NCBI GenBank assembly: GCA_017534595.1
Contig: JAFXVY010000103.1
Location: forward strand, 1-51,331
Source of the DNA: Ruminococcus sp.
Lineage (GTDB): Bacteria; Bacillota; Clostridia; Oscillospirales; Ruminococcaceae
Reading direction: 5' to 3'
DNA: 51,331 bases
The first letter of the stretch is position 1, and each line of letters opens with the position of its first letter. The translations under genes were made by a program, and so were the position numbers. Positions 16,287 through 28,067 of the stretch are shown here, piece after piece. The notes under the pieces were generated by a model. That model saw only the letters and a list, made by a program, of their open reading frames with translations. It was not told the origin of the DNA and made no database searches.

Positions 16287-17189
16287 TCATCTCCTGATAT
16301 CCGCGGGACGCTCGAGAGTTATCCTGCCGAGCTTGCCGCTGCGGAACTCATCCATTACCGTTATCGCGGTGCGCTCGGTGTTGATGTCCCCTCCCGAAAC
16401 GAGGAAGCCGCGCTTTCTGCCTATCCTCTCGAGCAGCTCATACCCTCTGACGCAGCCCGACATCGGGTCGTCATTTTCGGGCAGGCCGCCGATGTCGATC
16501 CCGTATCTGCCGGTCAGCAGGTCGGGATAATCGCTCTCCATAAGCTCGAGAAAGCGGCAGGCGACATATTCCATATCGAGGATGCCGTCCTTGACGGCGC
16601 CGGTGAATGCCAGCATCTCCCCGACCCTTTTGTCTTCAAACTTCGGCCAGAGCACTCCGGGCATATCGAGCAGCTCCAGCCCGCCCTCGAGCGAGACCCA
16701 CTGCTTGCCCCTTGTAACTCCCGGCCTGTCCTCCACCTTGGCACGCTTGGCGCCCGCAAGGCGGTTTATGAATGAGCTCTTGCCCACGTTGGGTATCCCG
16801 ACGACCATTATCCTGATCGGTCTGCCGGTCATGCCGTGAGCCTCCCACTGGGCTATCTTATCGCTCAGCAGCTCTTTGAGAGCCGAATTTATGCGGTTGA
16901 CGTTCCTGCCGCTGCGGCAGTCGGTGGACACTGCGGTGACGCCGCTGCGCTTGTAATGGTCGAGCCACTGCGAGGTAACGGTCTCATCCGCGGAGTCGGA
17001 TTTATTGAGCAGCAGCAGCCTCGGCTTTGCGCCCACGAGCCTGTCCATTTCCGGGTTCCTGCTCGAATAGGGTATCCGGGCATCGGTGATCTCCACCACG
17101 GCGTCCACAAGCTTTAAGTTGGACTGCATTATCCTTCTGGTCTTGGCCATGTGGCCGGGGAACCACTGTATATTCGCTTCGCTGCTCAT
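16287..17189 (-). CDS. rbgA: Ribosome biogenesis GTPase RbgA (YlqF)
   Basis: RbgA is needed for late 50S assembly. The 300-aa protein starts with the diagnostic IQWFPGHMAKTRR and has a circularly permuted GTPase domain: NKSD (about 62-65) precedes the P-loop GIPNVGKSS (131-139), then DRPGVTRGKQW and DMPG. A C-terminal ANTAR-like domain follows. The start is taken at the ATG 17187-17189. A GTG nine bases upstream (17196-17198) is an alternative. It lies between lepB and the frameshifted gene, its usual Firmicute neighbourhood. Confidence 0.95.
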   Translation of the reverse strand: MSSEANIQWFPGHMAKTRRIMQSNLKLVDAVVEITDARIPYSSRNPEMDRLVGAKPRLLLLNKSDSADETVTSQWLDHYKRSGVTAVSTDCRSGRNVNRINSALKELLSDKIAQWEAHGMTGRPIRIMVVGIPNVGKSSFINRLAGAKRAKVEDRPGVTRGKQWVSLEGGLELLDMPGVLWPKFEDKRVGEMLAFTGAVKDGILDMEYVACRFLELMESDYPDLLTGRYGIDIGGLPENDDPMSGCVRGYELLERIGRKRGFLVSGGDINTERTAITVMDEFRSGKLGRITLERPADIRR

Positions 17190-17222
17190 TTTTCTCACTT
17201 CACTTTGCTGTCCTGCCCGCCG

Positions 17223-17786
17223 CTATTCCACGGTGCCGAACCCGCCCTTATCGGAGGAGTATCTGAAATACGCCTTGCAGATTATCTCATCGCGGGTCAC
17301 GAAGCCGAAGATGCGGCTGTCGGTGGAATGATTGCGGTTGTCGCCGAGGACGAAATATTTTCCGAAGGGCACGCGGTAGACATACCGCCCGCTCTTCCCG
17401 TCTTTGAAGTCCGGAGCGAACTCCGGCCTGTCGGTCATGGCCTCTCTTACATAGGGCTCATCGAGCTTTTCGCCGTTTCTGTAGACGCTGTTCGCGGAGT
17501 AGTCTATCTCGAGGACGTCCCCCGCCTCTGCGATGACGCGCTTTGCGATGACCTCCTTCATGCTCTCCGAGCTGATGAAGACGATATCTCCGGGCTTGGG
17601 CTCGTAGAGAAAGCTCAGCGCGACGATCCTGTCGCCGTCGTAGAGGGTATTCTCCATGCTCTCGCCGTTGACGGTGACGTTTTTCAGCACGAAGGTAAAC
17701 AGGAAGATAAACACGAACACCGCGGTGCAGGCGGTGCCCAGGATGTCCAGCGCCTCATCGGCTATCGCACCGGCACGGGATCTCAT
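17223..17786 (-). CDS. lepB: Type I signal peptidase (second of a tandem pair)
   Basis: The enzyme cleaves signal peptides of exported proteins. The 187-aa protein has one N-terminal membrane helix (about 18-36) and the S26 catalytic dyad: Ser43 in NVTVNGESMENTL and Lys82 in EVIAKRVIAEAGD. Later signature boxes are KYFVLGDNRNHSTDSR and FGFV. The start lies two bases after the stop of another signal peptidase. The two copies differ clearly, so this is an old duplication. Confidence 0.95.
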   Translation of the reverse strand: MRSRAGAIADEALDILGTACTAVFVFIFLFTFVLKNVTVNGESMENTLYDGDRIVALSFLYEPKPGDIVFISSESMKEVIAKRVIAEAGDVLEIDYSANSVYRNGEKLDEPYVREAMTDRPEFAPDFKDGKSGRYVYRVPFGKYFVLGDNRNHSTDSRIFGFVTRDEIICKAYFRYSSDKGGFGTVE

Positions 17787-17788
17787 TG

Positions 17789-18391
17789 TCAGATGGAGCC
17801 GATGCTGCTGAACGGATAGAATCTGAATATCGCCTTGCCGAGCACATCGCCGAGGCTGACAAAGCCGACCATATCCGAGCGGCTGTCGGTGGAGTGGTTG
17901 CGGTTATCGCCCATCACGAAGATAGTCCCCTCGGGAACGGTGTAATTATAAACGCCGTCGGAGGTCCTGTATCTCTGATCGAAGATGCTCTGCTCGCGCA
18001 TATCGGCTTCGTTTATGTAGCTCTGGTCGATATACTCGCCGTTGACCTTGACGGTATCGTCGTTGTAGTTTACGCAGACGGTATCTCCGCCGACGCCGAT
18101 GCAGCGCTTGATGATGCACTTGTTAAGGGTCTTGGAATTGCAGACGACTATATCCCCTCTCTCGGGGGTATAGTTCAGGTGCGTGAGTATTATCCTGTCC
18201 TTATCCGAGAGCGTGGAGCTCATCGAAGGCCCCGCGACCTCAACGATTCGCAGGAAGAATATAAACACGATTATGACCACGAACATAGCCAGCACGAAAG
18301 CCTCCGCCCACTCGAGCAGGTCGGTTATGAGATCGTACTCCTTTTCGTCGGTCTGTTCGGGAGTTTTGTTGGTCTTGATTGATTTATCCAT
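17789..18391 (-). CDS. lepB: Type I signal peptidase (first of a tandem pair)
   Basis: A 200-aa S26 signal peptidase with a longer charged N-terminus, a membrane helix at about 32-50, catalytic Ser56 in VAGPSMSSTL and Lys95 in KCIIKRCIGVGGD, plus the GDNRNHSTDSR box. It is the first gene of the lepB-lepB-rbgA-...-thrC transcript and has a good promoter 40 bases upstream. It is separated from rplS by a terminator, so it is not simply read from the ribosomal operon. Confidence 0.95.
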   Translation of the reverse strand: MDKSIKTNKTPEQTDEKEYDLITDLLEWAEAFVLAMFVVIIVFIFFLRIVEVAGPSMSSTLSDKDRIILTHLNYTPERGDIVVCNSKTLNKCIIKRCIGVGGDTVCVNYNDDTVKVNGEYIDQSYINEADMREQSIFDQRYRTSDGVYNYTVPEGTIFVMGDNRNHSTDSRSDMVGFVSLGDVLGKAIFRFYPFSSIGSI

Positions 18392-18427
18392 AACGGCTCA
18401 CCTCGCCTAAAATATCTATACCCTACT

Positions 18428-18456
18428 ATTATACCAAAAAATCCTGCTCTTTGCAA
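18428..18456 (-). promoter_or_regulatory. Sigma-A promoter of the lepB-rbgA-rnhB-thrC transcript
   Basis: On the minus strand: -35 TTGCAA (18451-18456), 17-base spacer, -10 TATAAT (18428-18433). Confidence 0.72.
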
Positions 18457-18527
18457 GAGCCAAAACGAAAAAAAGCGCGTTATCACGGCAATAATTTTGT
18501 GCACACTGTCCGCAGAGCCGTAAAACA

Positions 18528-18556
18528 CAAAAAAGCACTGCCGGAGCAGTGCTTTT
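18528..18556 (-). terminator. Terminator after rplS
   Basis: On the minus strand the stem AAAGCACTGC / GCAGTGCTTTTTT with a four-base loop follows the rplS stop by about ten bases. Confidence 0.88.
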
Positions 18557-18566
18557 TATGAGATCC

Positions 18567-18911
18567 TTACTTGATCATTTCCTTGACCTTAGCTGCCTTG
18601 CCGACTCTCTTTCTCAGATAGTACAGCTTAGCGCGGCGAACCTTACCGCTTCTTACCAGCTCAACCTTCTCTACTACGGGAGAATGGATCGGGAAAACTC
18701 TCTCGATACCGCAGCCGTGTGCTACGCGGCGAACGGTAAAGGTCTCGCCGATGCCGCCGTGCTTCTTGGCGATAACGGTACCCTCGAAGATCTGGATCCT
18801 CGACTTGTCGCCCTCTGCGATCCTTACGTGAACCTTTACGGTATCACCTACGTTTACTTCGGGCACGTTTTCCTTCATGCTGGACTGTGAGATCAGCTTT
18901 AAAGCATCCAC
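18567..18911 (-). CDS. rplS: 50S ribosomal protein L19
   Basis: The 114-aa protein has the L19 pattern VPEVNVGDTVKVHVRIAEGDKSRIQIFEGTVIAKKHGGIGETFTVRR and the C-terminal RAKLYYLRKRVGKAAKVKE. The start is a GTG (18909-18911) behind a strong AGGAGG. It has its own promoter and a structured leader, and a terminator ends it. It is therefore a single-gene transcript here rather than part of an rpsP-trmD operon. Confidence 0.97.
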   Translation of the reverse strand: MDALKLISQSSMKENVPEVNVGDTVKVHVRIAEGDKSRIQIFEGTVIAKKHGGIGETFTVRRVAHGCGIERVFPIHSPVVEKVELVRSGKVRRAKLYYLRKRVGKAAKVKEMIK

Positions 18912-19066
18912 TTTAAATACCTCCTGTTGTTTTCAGATGTTCATACACTTTATGGCGAGCTTATGCTTCGCAAAGCCAGAGGACTATCCGCTTTAATGTC
19001 GTTCCCGGGGACTGCCGGGTGCTGGCATTAACTCCCGTCGGCAGAACCGACGGATATTCAAATGCT
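18912..19066 (-). promoter_or_regulatory. Structured rplS leader, probably the L19 autoregulatory leader
   Basis: About 155 nt lie between the promoter and the GTG start with several GC-rich hairpins, for example CCGTCGG-TTC-TGCCGACGG (around 19031-19055 on the complement). L19 leaders that control rplS are known in Firmicutes. The identity is inferred from position and structure, not from a covariance-model match. Confidence 0.6.
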
Positions 19067-19071
19067 TAAAT

Positions 19072-19100
19072 ATTATACCATACAAGGCGCTGTTTTTCAA
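19072..19100 (-). promoter_or_regulatory. Sigma-A promoter of rplS
   Basis: On the minus strand: -35 TTGAAA (19095-19100), 17-base spacer, -10 TATAAT (19072-19077). Confidence 0.78.
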
Positions 19101-19107
19101 GCGGGTG

Positions 19108-19824
19108 CTATATAAAATTTTCAAGACTCTTTGTAAGTATCTTTGTGCGTTTTGTACATATCCTGTCAAGGGAGCTGCCCATGAAGCTCTCAAAGGCCTC
19201 CATGACCACATTCGTGTTGAGGTTGAACTCGCTCCCGGCGGGGAGCCTGAGCCCTGCGTCGGCGTGAGCGCCCTCCGAGGACAGGCTCAGCAGGCAGATG
19301 TGCGGGCGGATATCCACGAGGTTTACACCCCGCTTCTTAGTGCGCTTCTCGACCTCTATCTTCTCCTGTGCGAGGAAGTCGGAGAACCGCTGCCCGAGGA
19401 CGCTTCCCTCGGTGCCGTCCTGCTCGAAGGAGACCTCATACTCGGCGAAGGCGATCTCGGTATGCTTCATCACCGGTGCTGCCGCGCTTACCAGCCGCAG
19501 GCCCTCCGGCGCACAGGCGTTGACCTTCTCGCAGAGCTCGTCATACCCGAGGGGCTCGGTCAGCGCGATATCGAGTATCTCCACCGACGAGGACGTCCCG
19601 AGAGGCAGCGCCAGCGGGAACATCAGATAGGCGTGGGGGTTGAAGCCCTGCGTGTACCACAGGGGTGCTCCGGCGCGCTTGAACAGCCGCTGAAAGCAGC
19701 GCATAAGGTCAAGGTGAGAGATATACCGCGCCCTGCCCGTCTTCTCGAACACAAGGCGGTATTCGGTCTTTTCGATGCGCAGGTTCTGGTTCTTGGGTTG
19801 GAGCATCTCAGCCACAGTAAACAC
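19108..19824 (-). CDS. DUF2344 / TIGR03936 protein, partner of the radical SAM protein
   Basis: The 238-aa protein has the family opening YRLVFEKTGRARYISHLDLMRCFQRLFKRAGAPLWYTQGFNPHAYLMFPLALPLG. Members are nearly always next to, or fused to, the TIGR03960 radical SAM protein, as here: the start overlaps its stop by 17 bases. The start codon is uncertain. GTG at 19824 gives the longest form, and the ATG (MLQPKN) at 19804-19806 is an alternative. The function is unproven. A role in RNA or tRNA modification is often proposed. Confidence 0.88.
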   Translation of the reverse strand: MFTVAEMLQPKNQNLRIEKTEYRLVFEKTGRARYISHLDLMRCFQRLFKRAGAPLWYTQGFNPHAYLMFPLALPLGTSSSVEILDIALTEPLGYDELCEKVNACAPEGLRLVSAAAPVMKHTEIAFAEYEVSFEQDGTEGSVLGQRFSDFLAQEKIEVEKRTKKRGVNLVDIRPHICLLSLSSEGAHADAGLRLPAGSEFNLNTNVVMEAFESFMGSSLDRICTKRTKILTKSLENFI

Positions 19825-21655
19825 CCCCGCACTCTTTCTTTATGCCGCAGCCGGAGCAGCCCTCCGCGCAGTTGCGGGTGGTCTTTGCCTCGTGAGCCTT
19901 CTTGTTCTCGCGGACAAAGAACTCGTGCGACACAAGATAGTCAAGGTGCGACCACGGCGCTGTCTCGTCGTAGGCGCGGCGGCGGTTGGCGTAGAACGCC
20001 GTGTCGGTGCGGCACTCCTCAAAGGCCTCCTGCCAGAGGTCGAAGCGGAAATGCTCGTCCCAGCTGTCAAGGGTGCAGCCCTTTTTCCACGCGCAGTATA
20101 TCGTGTCCGCGAGGCGGCGGTCTCCCCTTGCGAGGACGCCCTCGAGGACGGAAACGTTCATCTGGTGATAGCTGACCTTTATCTTCTTGGACTTTATGCA
20201 GTCGAGCAGGTGCCCCTGCTTGCGGCGTATCTCATCCGGCAGTGCCTGTGGCTCGAACTCAAAGGGCGTGAACGGCTTGGGTACGAACGTCGCGCAGGAT
20301 AACGACACCTGAACGCTCTTTCCGCGCTGCTCCTTCGGGGTCTCGTAGTAGAGATCGACCACCTTCTGAGCGAGGTTCGCTATGCCCTCTATGTCCTCGT
20401 CGGTCTCGTCGGGAAGGCCGAGCATGAAATACAGCTTGACAGTCTGATAGCCCTCCGAGAAGGCGAGGCGGCAGGTGCGCAGTATCTCCTCCTCGGTGAG
20501 GTTCTTGTTGATGACGTCACGCAGGCGCTGGGTGCCGGCCTCGGGAGCGAAGGTAAGCCCGCTCTTGCGCACCGCGGCTATGCGGTCAACGATCTCCTTG
20601 CTCATGGTATCTATACGCAGCGAGGGCAGCGAGAGGTTGATGTTCTCGTTGTCGGTGTAGTCGGAGAGAGTGGTCAGCAGCTCGGTGATCCTGGTGTGAT
20701 CCGAGGTGGAGAGCGACGACAGCGACACCTCCTCATAGCCCGTCTGCTCGCAGAGGGTGCGGGTCTGCCCTGCTATGGTGTTTATGCTCTTTTCCCGGAA
20801 CGGCCTGTAAATGAACCCCGCCTGACAGAACCGGCAGCCGCGTATGCAGCCGCGCAGCACCTCTACCACCACTCTGTCGTGGACAATGCTCGTAAAGGGC
20901 ACCACAAAGCTGTCGGGGTAGTAGGCGTGATCGAAATCGGAGATGACGCGCTTCTTTATCTTCGGCTTCGCCTCGGGGACGTTGGGCGTTATCGCCGCCA
21001 CGGTGCCGTCCTCGTTGTAGGTGACGTCGTAGAACTGCGGCACGTAGATGCCCTCTATCTTTGCGGCCTCGCGCAGGAACTGCTCCTTGGTGGGGTGCTG
21101 CGGCTTCATCTGCTCGTAGAGGCGCATCAGCTCGAGGTTGACCTCCTCTCCCTCGCCTAAGATGAACAGGTCGAAGAACGGCGCTATCGGCTCCGGATTG
21201 CAGACGCAGGGACCTCCCCCGACCACTATCGGCGTAAGACCTTTCCTGTCTCTTGCATAGACCGGCAGCCCTGCAAGGTCGAGCATCTCGAGGACGTTCG
21301 TGAACGACAGCTCGTACTGGAGCGTGAAGCCGATGAAATCGAAGTCCTTTATGGGGTCAAGGCTCTCGAGGGCATAGAGGGGGATGTTGTTCTCGCGCAT
21401 CAGCGCCTCGAGATCCTTCTCTGGCATGAATACCCGCTCGCACCAGTAGTTCGGCACGGCGTTTTTCAGCCCGTAGAGTATCTTCATCCCGAGGTGGGAC
21501 ATCCCCACGTCGTAGACATCGGGGAAGCAGAATGCAAAGCGGACGTCCACCCTGCTCTTGTCCTTGGTGACGCTCCCGAGCTCCCCGCCGATATAGCGGG
21601 CGGGCTTCTGAGTTTTCAGCAGCAGCTGTTCAAGCTTGTTTCTTATTTCTTCCAA
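19808..21655 (-). CDS. B12-binding-type radical SAM protein (TIGR03960)
   Basis: The 615-aa protein has an N-terminal B12-binding-like domain (FPDVYDVGMSHLGMKILYGLKN; the cobalamin His motif is not obvious), then the radical SAM domain with the 4Fe-4S motif CIRGCRFCQAG (C-x3-C-x2-C), and a C-terminal Cys-rich tail (CAEGCSGCGIKKECGGVYC). The start is the TTG at 21653-21655, placed eight bases after AAGGAGG and directly before EEIRNKLEQLL, where the family starts. Reading further upstream gives non-conserved sequence antisense to the M50 gene. It is followed by and overlaps its DUF2344 partner. Confidence 0.9.
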   Translation of the reverse strand: MEEIRNKLEQLLLKTQKPARYIGGELGSVTKDKSRVDVRFAFCFPDVYDVGMSHLGMKILYGLKNAVPNYWCERVFMPEKDLEALMRENNIPLYALESLDPIKDFDFIGFTLQYELSFTNVLEMLDLAGLPVYARDRKGLTPIVVGGGPCVCNPEPIAPFFDLFILGEGEEVNLELMRLYEQMKPQHPTKEQFLREAAKIEGIYVPQFYDVTYNEDGTVAAITPNVPEAKPKIKKRVISDFDHAYYPDSFVVPFTSIVHDRVVVEVLRGCIRGCRFCQAGFIYRPFREKSINTIAGQTRTLCEQTGYEEVSLSSLSTSDHTRITELLTTLSDYTDNENINLSLPSLRIDTMSKEIVDRIAAVRKSGLTFAPEAGTQRLRDVINKNLTEEEILRTCRLAFSEGYQTVKLYFMLGLPDETDEDIEGIANLAQKVVDLYYETPKEQRGKSVQVSLSCATFVPKPFTPFEFEPQALPDEIRRKQGHLLDCIKSKKIKVSYHQMNVSVLEGVLARGDRRLADTIYCAWKKGCTLDSWDEHFRFDLWQEAFEECRTDTAFYANRRRAYDETAPWSHLDYLVSHEFFVRENKKAHEAKTTRNCAEGCSGCGIKKECGGVYCG

Positions 21656-21671
21656 GGGCCAAACCTCCTTT

Positions 21672-22223
21672 TTATCCGTCACAGAGGATGATAACAGCAG
21701 TAGCGATAAGCGAAAAGGGTATGCTCCCGCGGACGACCGAAAGCACGGCCAGCGCCGCGGCGGGCAGCAGAGCGGCCATGCGCAGCAGCGCCGGCGGTTC
21801 TCTCCCGGTGAGCTCGGTATAGAGCCTGCCGCCGTCGAAGTATCTGAAAGGCAGCAGATTGAAAAGCCCGAGAGCAAGATTTGCCGCGGCGAAAAGCCCC
21901 GCATACCCGAGCAGCAGGCTTATCCCCGCACAAAGCAGGTTCACGGCGCATCCGGCCAGCAGCACGGCAGCGGTCTTTGCCCTGCCGCAATACAGGCAGC
22001 TGTCCGAAAGGCGTATACCGCCCGCATAGAACGTCAGCGCCTCCGGCGGCATACCAAAGAGGCACATCACAGAGATGTGCCCGAGTTCGTGCATAAGGGA
22101 GCAGAGCAGTATCACCGCAAGCTGCACCGCCGCCGCTCCTCCCGCAGCCGAGACGAGCCCGACCACGGCAAAAAACGAAAATGTAAATCTTATCTTTGGT
22201 CTGCGAAAAGGCAGCTCGAGCAT
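21672..22223 (-). CDS. M50-family (site-2-protease-like) membrane metalloprotease
   Basis: The 183-aa integral membrane protein has zinc motif HELGH (residues 45-49) in a membrane helix and a second motif NLLPFRYFDGGRL, with the third zinc ligand D130. This is the compact form of SpoIVFB/S2P-type proteases that cut inside membranes. The start is set at the ATG 22221-22223 (MLELPFRRPK), because a longer frame to 22325 would run through the ATP synthase terminator. The ribosome site there is weak. It precedes the radical SAM gene by 16 bases. The substrate is unknown. Confidence 0.85.
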   Translation of the reverse strand: MLELPFRRPKIRFTFSFFAVVGLVSAAGGAAAVQLAVILLCSLMHELGHISVMCLFGMPPEALTFYAGGIRLSDSCLYCGRAKTAAVLLAGCAVNLLCAGISLLLGYAGLFAAANLALGLFNLLPFRYFDGGRLYTELTGREPPALLRMAALLPAAALAVLSVVRGSIPFSLIATAVIILCDG

Positions 22224-22293
22224 AGTATCACCCGTAACAGTATACGCTGCGGGTATCCTACCTATCACAGAGCCCGGCTTACGAGCCGTAATG

Positions 22294-22340
22294 AAAAAAC
22301 AAAGCCAAGCCGTCACAGCTGACATGGCGGCACTGGCTTA
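22294..22340 (-). terminator. Terminator of the ATP synthase operon
   Basis: On the minus strand AGCCAGTGCCG ... CGGCTTGGCT is followed by TTGTTTTTT directly after the atpC stop (22345). Confidence 0.75.
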
Positions 22341-22344
22341 TGAT

Positions 22345-22749
22345 TCAATGTTTGCCCGAAACTGTCAGGCGGTTGAGCGCACGCTTGAGCCTCTGCTCGG
22401 CGTGGCGGAACTCCTTATCGCTGGCCTGTGCGGCAAGCTCACGTTCCGCACGCTCCCTTGAGCGCTCCGCCCTCGAAACGTCGATATCCTCCGCCCACTC
22501 GACAGCGGTGGTCACGACAGTCACAACGCCGTTCTCCACCTTTACAACGCCCGCGGAGACGGCTGCCACCCGGCTGTCCGTCCCGTTCTCGCTCACGGTG
22601 AGAGGCGAAGGCACAATATTCGCGACATAGGGGGTATGCCCCGCCAGTATGCCTATATTTCCCGCAGCGGTCTTGACGATGATGCTTACAGCCTCGCCCT
22701 CGTAAAAGACCTTGTCGGGGGTGATTATCCTGAGCTTGAAGGTATTCAT
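22345..22749 (-). CDS. atpC: ATP synthase epsilon subunit
   Basis: The 134-aa subunit of the central stalk starts with the typical FKLRIITPDKVFYEGEAVSIIVKTAAGNIGILAGHTPYVA beta-sandwich. The C-terminal helical hairpin is rich in Arg, Ala and Glu. It is the last gene of the operon, 27 bases after atpD, with the operon terminator directly behind it. Confidence 0.95.
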   Translation of the reverse strand: MNTFKLRIITPDKVFYEGEAVSIIVKTAAGNIGILAGHTPYVANIVPSPLTVSENGTDSRVAAVSAGVVKVENGVVTVVTTAVEWAEDIDVSRAERSRERAERELAAQASDKEFRHAEQRLKRALNRLTVSGKH

Positions 22750-22776
22750 GCTTACACCTCTGAAACCGAATGCTTG

Positions 22777-24180
<1,404 letters not shown>

Positions 24181-24212
24181 TTATTCATTCATTCCTTCCT
24201 GCATAAAAGGGA

Positions 24213-25076
24213 TCATTCATCTCTGAGCGAAGCGGAGCTTATCTCCGTGAGCTCCTGGGTTATCATCGCCTGACGCGCTCTGTTGTAGAGCAGCGAGAGG
24301 TTCTCGATCATTTCCTCGGCGTTGTCGCTGGCGTTCTCCATGGCTGTACGCCTTGCCGCCTGCTCGGAGGCGAAGGAGTCCACCACCGCGGCGTATATGA
24401 GTCCGGTGAGATACTGGGGTATAAGCCCGTCAAAGACCTCCTCCGGCGAGGGATCATATTCTATCAGCGAACGGTGCCTGAGCCCCGTGGATATATCCTT
24501 TACGGGCAGCACCTCCACCGCCACAGGCACCTGCGAGAGTGCCGAGACAAAGGTGGTATAGATCATATCCACCTGATCGTAATAGCCGCAGCGGAACTGC
24601 TCGATGATCTCATCGGCGATATCCTCGGCGTCAACGATCGAAAGGCTCTCCGCCACCTGCGGGTACCGTGCCACGATATCGAAGCCGCGCTTCTCGCAGA
24701 ACTCCACCGATTTCCTGCCCACGCAGATCACCGAGACCTTTTCCTTCTTATCGGTCAGCTCGGTTATCTTCTGCGCCGCCAGCTTGAGGACGTTGGAGTT
24801 GAACCCTCCGGCAAGGCCTCTGTCGCCGGCGATGACCACGAACAGTGTGGAGCGCAGCACTTTTTTCTTGGTATATATCGACGTAAATGCGGGGTCGTTG
24901 GAGATATCGCTCATCGTGTCGTAGAGCGCCGCAAAGAACGGCTGGGCTGCGAGAGCTCTCTCCTTGGCGCGCCTGAGCTTGCTCGATGCGACCAGCTGCA
25001 TGGCCTTGGTTATCTGCATCGTGGACTCAACGCTCTTGATGCGCCGCTTTACGTCCTTCATATTAGCTGTTGACAT
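24213..25076 (-). CDS. atpG: ATP synthase gamma subunit (rotor shaft)
   Basis: The 287-aa protein begins with KDVKRRIKSVESTMQITKAMQLVASSKLRRA and ends with ENASDNAEEMIENLSLLYNRARQAMITQELTEI, the two long helices of the coiled-coil shaft. The middle Rossmann-like domain includes VIAGDRGLAGGFN. It stands between atpA and atpD. Confidence 0.97.
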   Translation of the reverse strand: MSTANMKDVKRRIKSVESTMQITKAMQLVASSKLRRAKERALAAQPFFAALYDTMSDISNDPAFTSIYTKKKVLRSTLFVVIAGDRGLAGGFNSNVLKLAAQKITELTDKKEKVSVICVGRKSVEFCEKRGFDIVARYPQVAESLSIVDAEDIADEIIEQFRCGYYDQVDMIYTTFVSALSQVPVAVEVLPVKDISTGLRHRSLIEYDPSPEEVFDGLIPQYLTGLIYAAVVDSFASEQAARRTAMENASDNAEEMIENLSLLYNRARQAMITQELTEISSASLRDE

Positions 25077-25121
25077 ATCCTGCCGCCAGTATGCGGCACA
25101 CCTCCTTTACAGGGGTATATC

Positions 25122-26639
<1,518 letters not shown>

Positions 26640-26662
26640 TCAGTCCCATACCTTTCCTTATA

Positions 26663-27205
26663 TTACGCGATGATGCTGCCGATCTGCGATCTGAGGCGGT
26701 CGAGCCTGCTGCGGACGCTCGAATCGAGCTCCGCTCCCTCATATCTCACGACAATGCCGCCTATCAGCGACTTATCGACGGTGAGCTTCATTATTACCTT
26801 CTTGCCGAGGGTCGCTTCAAGCTTATCCTTGAGCTTGGTCTGCAGCGCCTCGCTCATAGGCATAGCGGTGACGACGCTCACCTCGAGTATGCCCTGCTCG
26901 AGATAGTAAAGCCTTCTGAACTCCCTGCATATCGCCGGGATATAAGCGGCTCTGCCCTTCTCTGCCGCAAGGCACAGGAAATCAAACACCGTATCCGAGA
27001 CCTTGCCCTCAAAGGCGGCCCCGAGCAGTGACTTCTTCTCCTCAAACGCCACCAGCGGCGATGCAAGGAGCTTCATATATTCCTCATTCGCGGCAAACAA
27101 TCCGCCCACAGCCGCAAGCTCCCCGTCGGCCTCCTTGGTGATGCCGCGCTCGGAGCAGAGCTCATAGAGGGCGCTGCCGTAAACATTAGCGACGCTTTCT
27201 GCCAT
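26663..27205 (-). CDS. atpH: ATP synthase delta subunit
   Basis: The 180-aa stator subunit begins VANVYGSALYELCSERG, a standard opening, and closes with VDKSLIGGIVVRYEGAELDSSVRSRLDRL, the conserved C-terminal motif. Its start overlaps the atpF stop by one base. Confidence 0.95.
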   Translation of the reverse strand: MAESVANVYGSALYELCSERGITKEADGELAAVGGLFAANEEYMKLLASPLVAFEEKKSLLGAAFEGKVSDTVFDFLCLAAEKGRAAYIPAICREFRRLYYLEQGILEVSVVTAMPMSEALQTKLKDKLEATLGKKVIMKLTVDKSLIGGIVVRYEGAELDSSVRSRLDRLRSQIGSIIA

Positions 27206-27720
27206 TACTGTTCACCTACGCTGCTGATAAAGCTTTCGATGAGCTTTTCGTTGTCCTCGAGGCTGATCTCCTTCTCGGCGACAGCCGCGGCGGCGGATAC
27301 AGCAAGCTCCGCGATCTCGTCCTTGATCTGGTTGACGGCGATCTTCTTTTCTCTTTCGATCTCGCTGTTGGCGCTGTCGATCATGCCCTTGGCCTCGGCT
27401 CTCGCCTCGGCGATGATCTCATCCGAGCGCAGCTGAGCCTTCTGGGTGGCGGCGCGGACTATCTCCGCACCCTCCTCCTTGGCCTGACCGATCTTCTCGT
27501 CGTACTCCGCGGCGAGGGACTCGGCCTTGCGCTGAGCCTCATCGGCGCTGCGGTAGCTCTCGGAGATCTCGTGCTGCCTGTCGTCCATGACCTTATTGAC
27601 CTTATCGAAAAGAAAATGCTTCAGAACAAGAAAGAGGATGAGCGTATTGGCAAGTGTAAGTATTATGGTCGTCGGGTCTATCGTAAGAAACTCGGTGACC
27701 TTTGCGCAGGGTGTAAGCAT
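27205..27720 (-). CDS. atpF: ATP synthase b subunit
   Basis: The 171-aa protein has an N-terminal membrane helix at about 16-36 (TTIILTLANTLILFLVLKHFLF), then a long charged coiled coil. This is the peripheral stalk that links the a subunit to the delta subunit. A clear GGAGG site precedes its ATG. Confidence 0.95.
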   Translation of the reverse strand: MLTPCAKVTEFLTIDPTTIILTLANTLILFLVLKHFLFDKVNKVMDDRQHEISESYRSADEAQRKAESLAAEYDEKIGQAKEEGAEIVRAATQKAQLRSDEIIAEARAEAKGMIDSANSEIEREKKIAVNQIKDEIAELAVSAAAAVAEKEISLEDNEKLIESFISSVGEQ

Positions 27721-27760
27721 TTATCTCATTCCTCCTGTTCGCATGACCTTATGCGGGGGA

Positions 27761-28024
<264 letters not shown>

Positions 28025-28067
28025 TTATTCCTCCGTTACTATTGATTACAGTAGGTCGATTGATTTA

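Noticed and set aside
21656-21904. N-terminal extension of the radical SAM protein to 21904
   Set aside because: The extra 83 residues are Ser/Pro/Arg-rich and antisense to the M50 gene. The TTG at 21653-21655 has a well placed AAGGAGG and matches the family start.
22224-22325. N-terminal extension of the M50 protease to 22325
   Set aside because: It would begin within the terminator hairpin of the ATP synthase operon and has no ribosome site.
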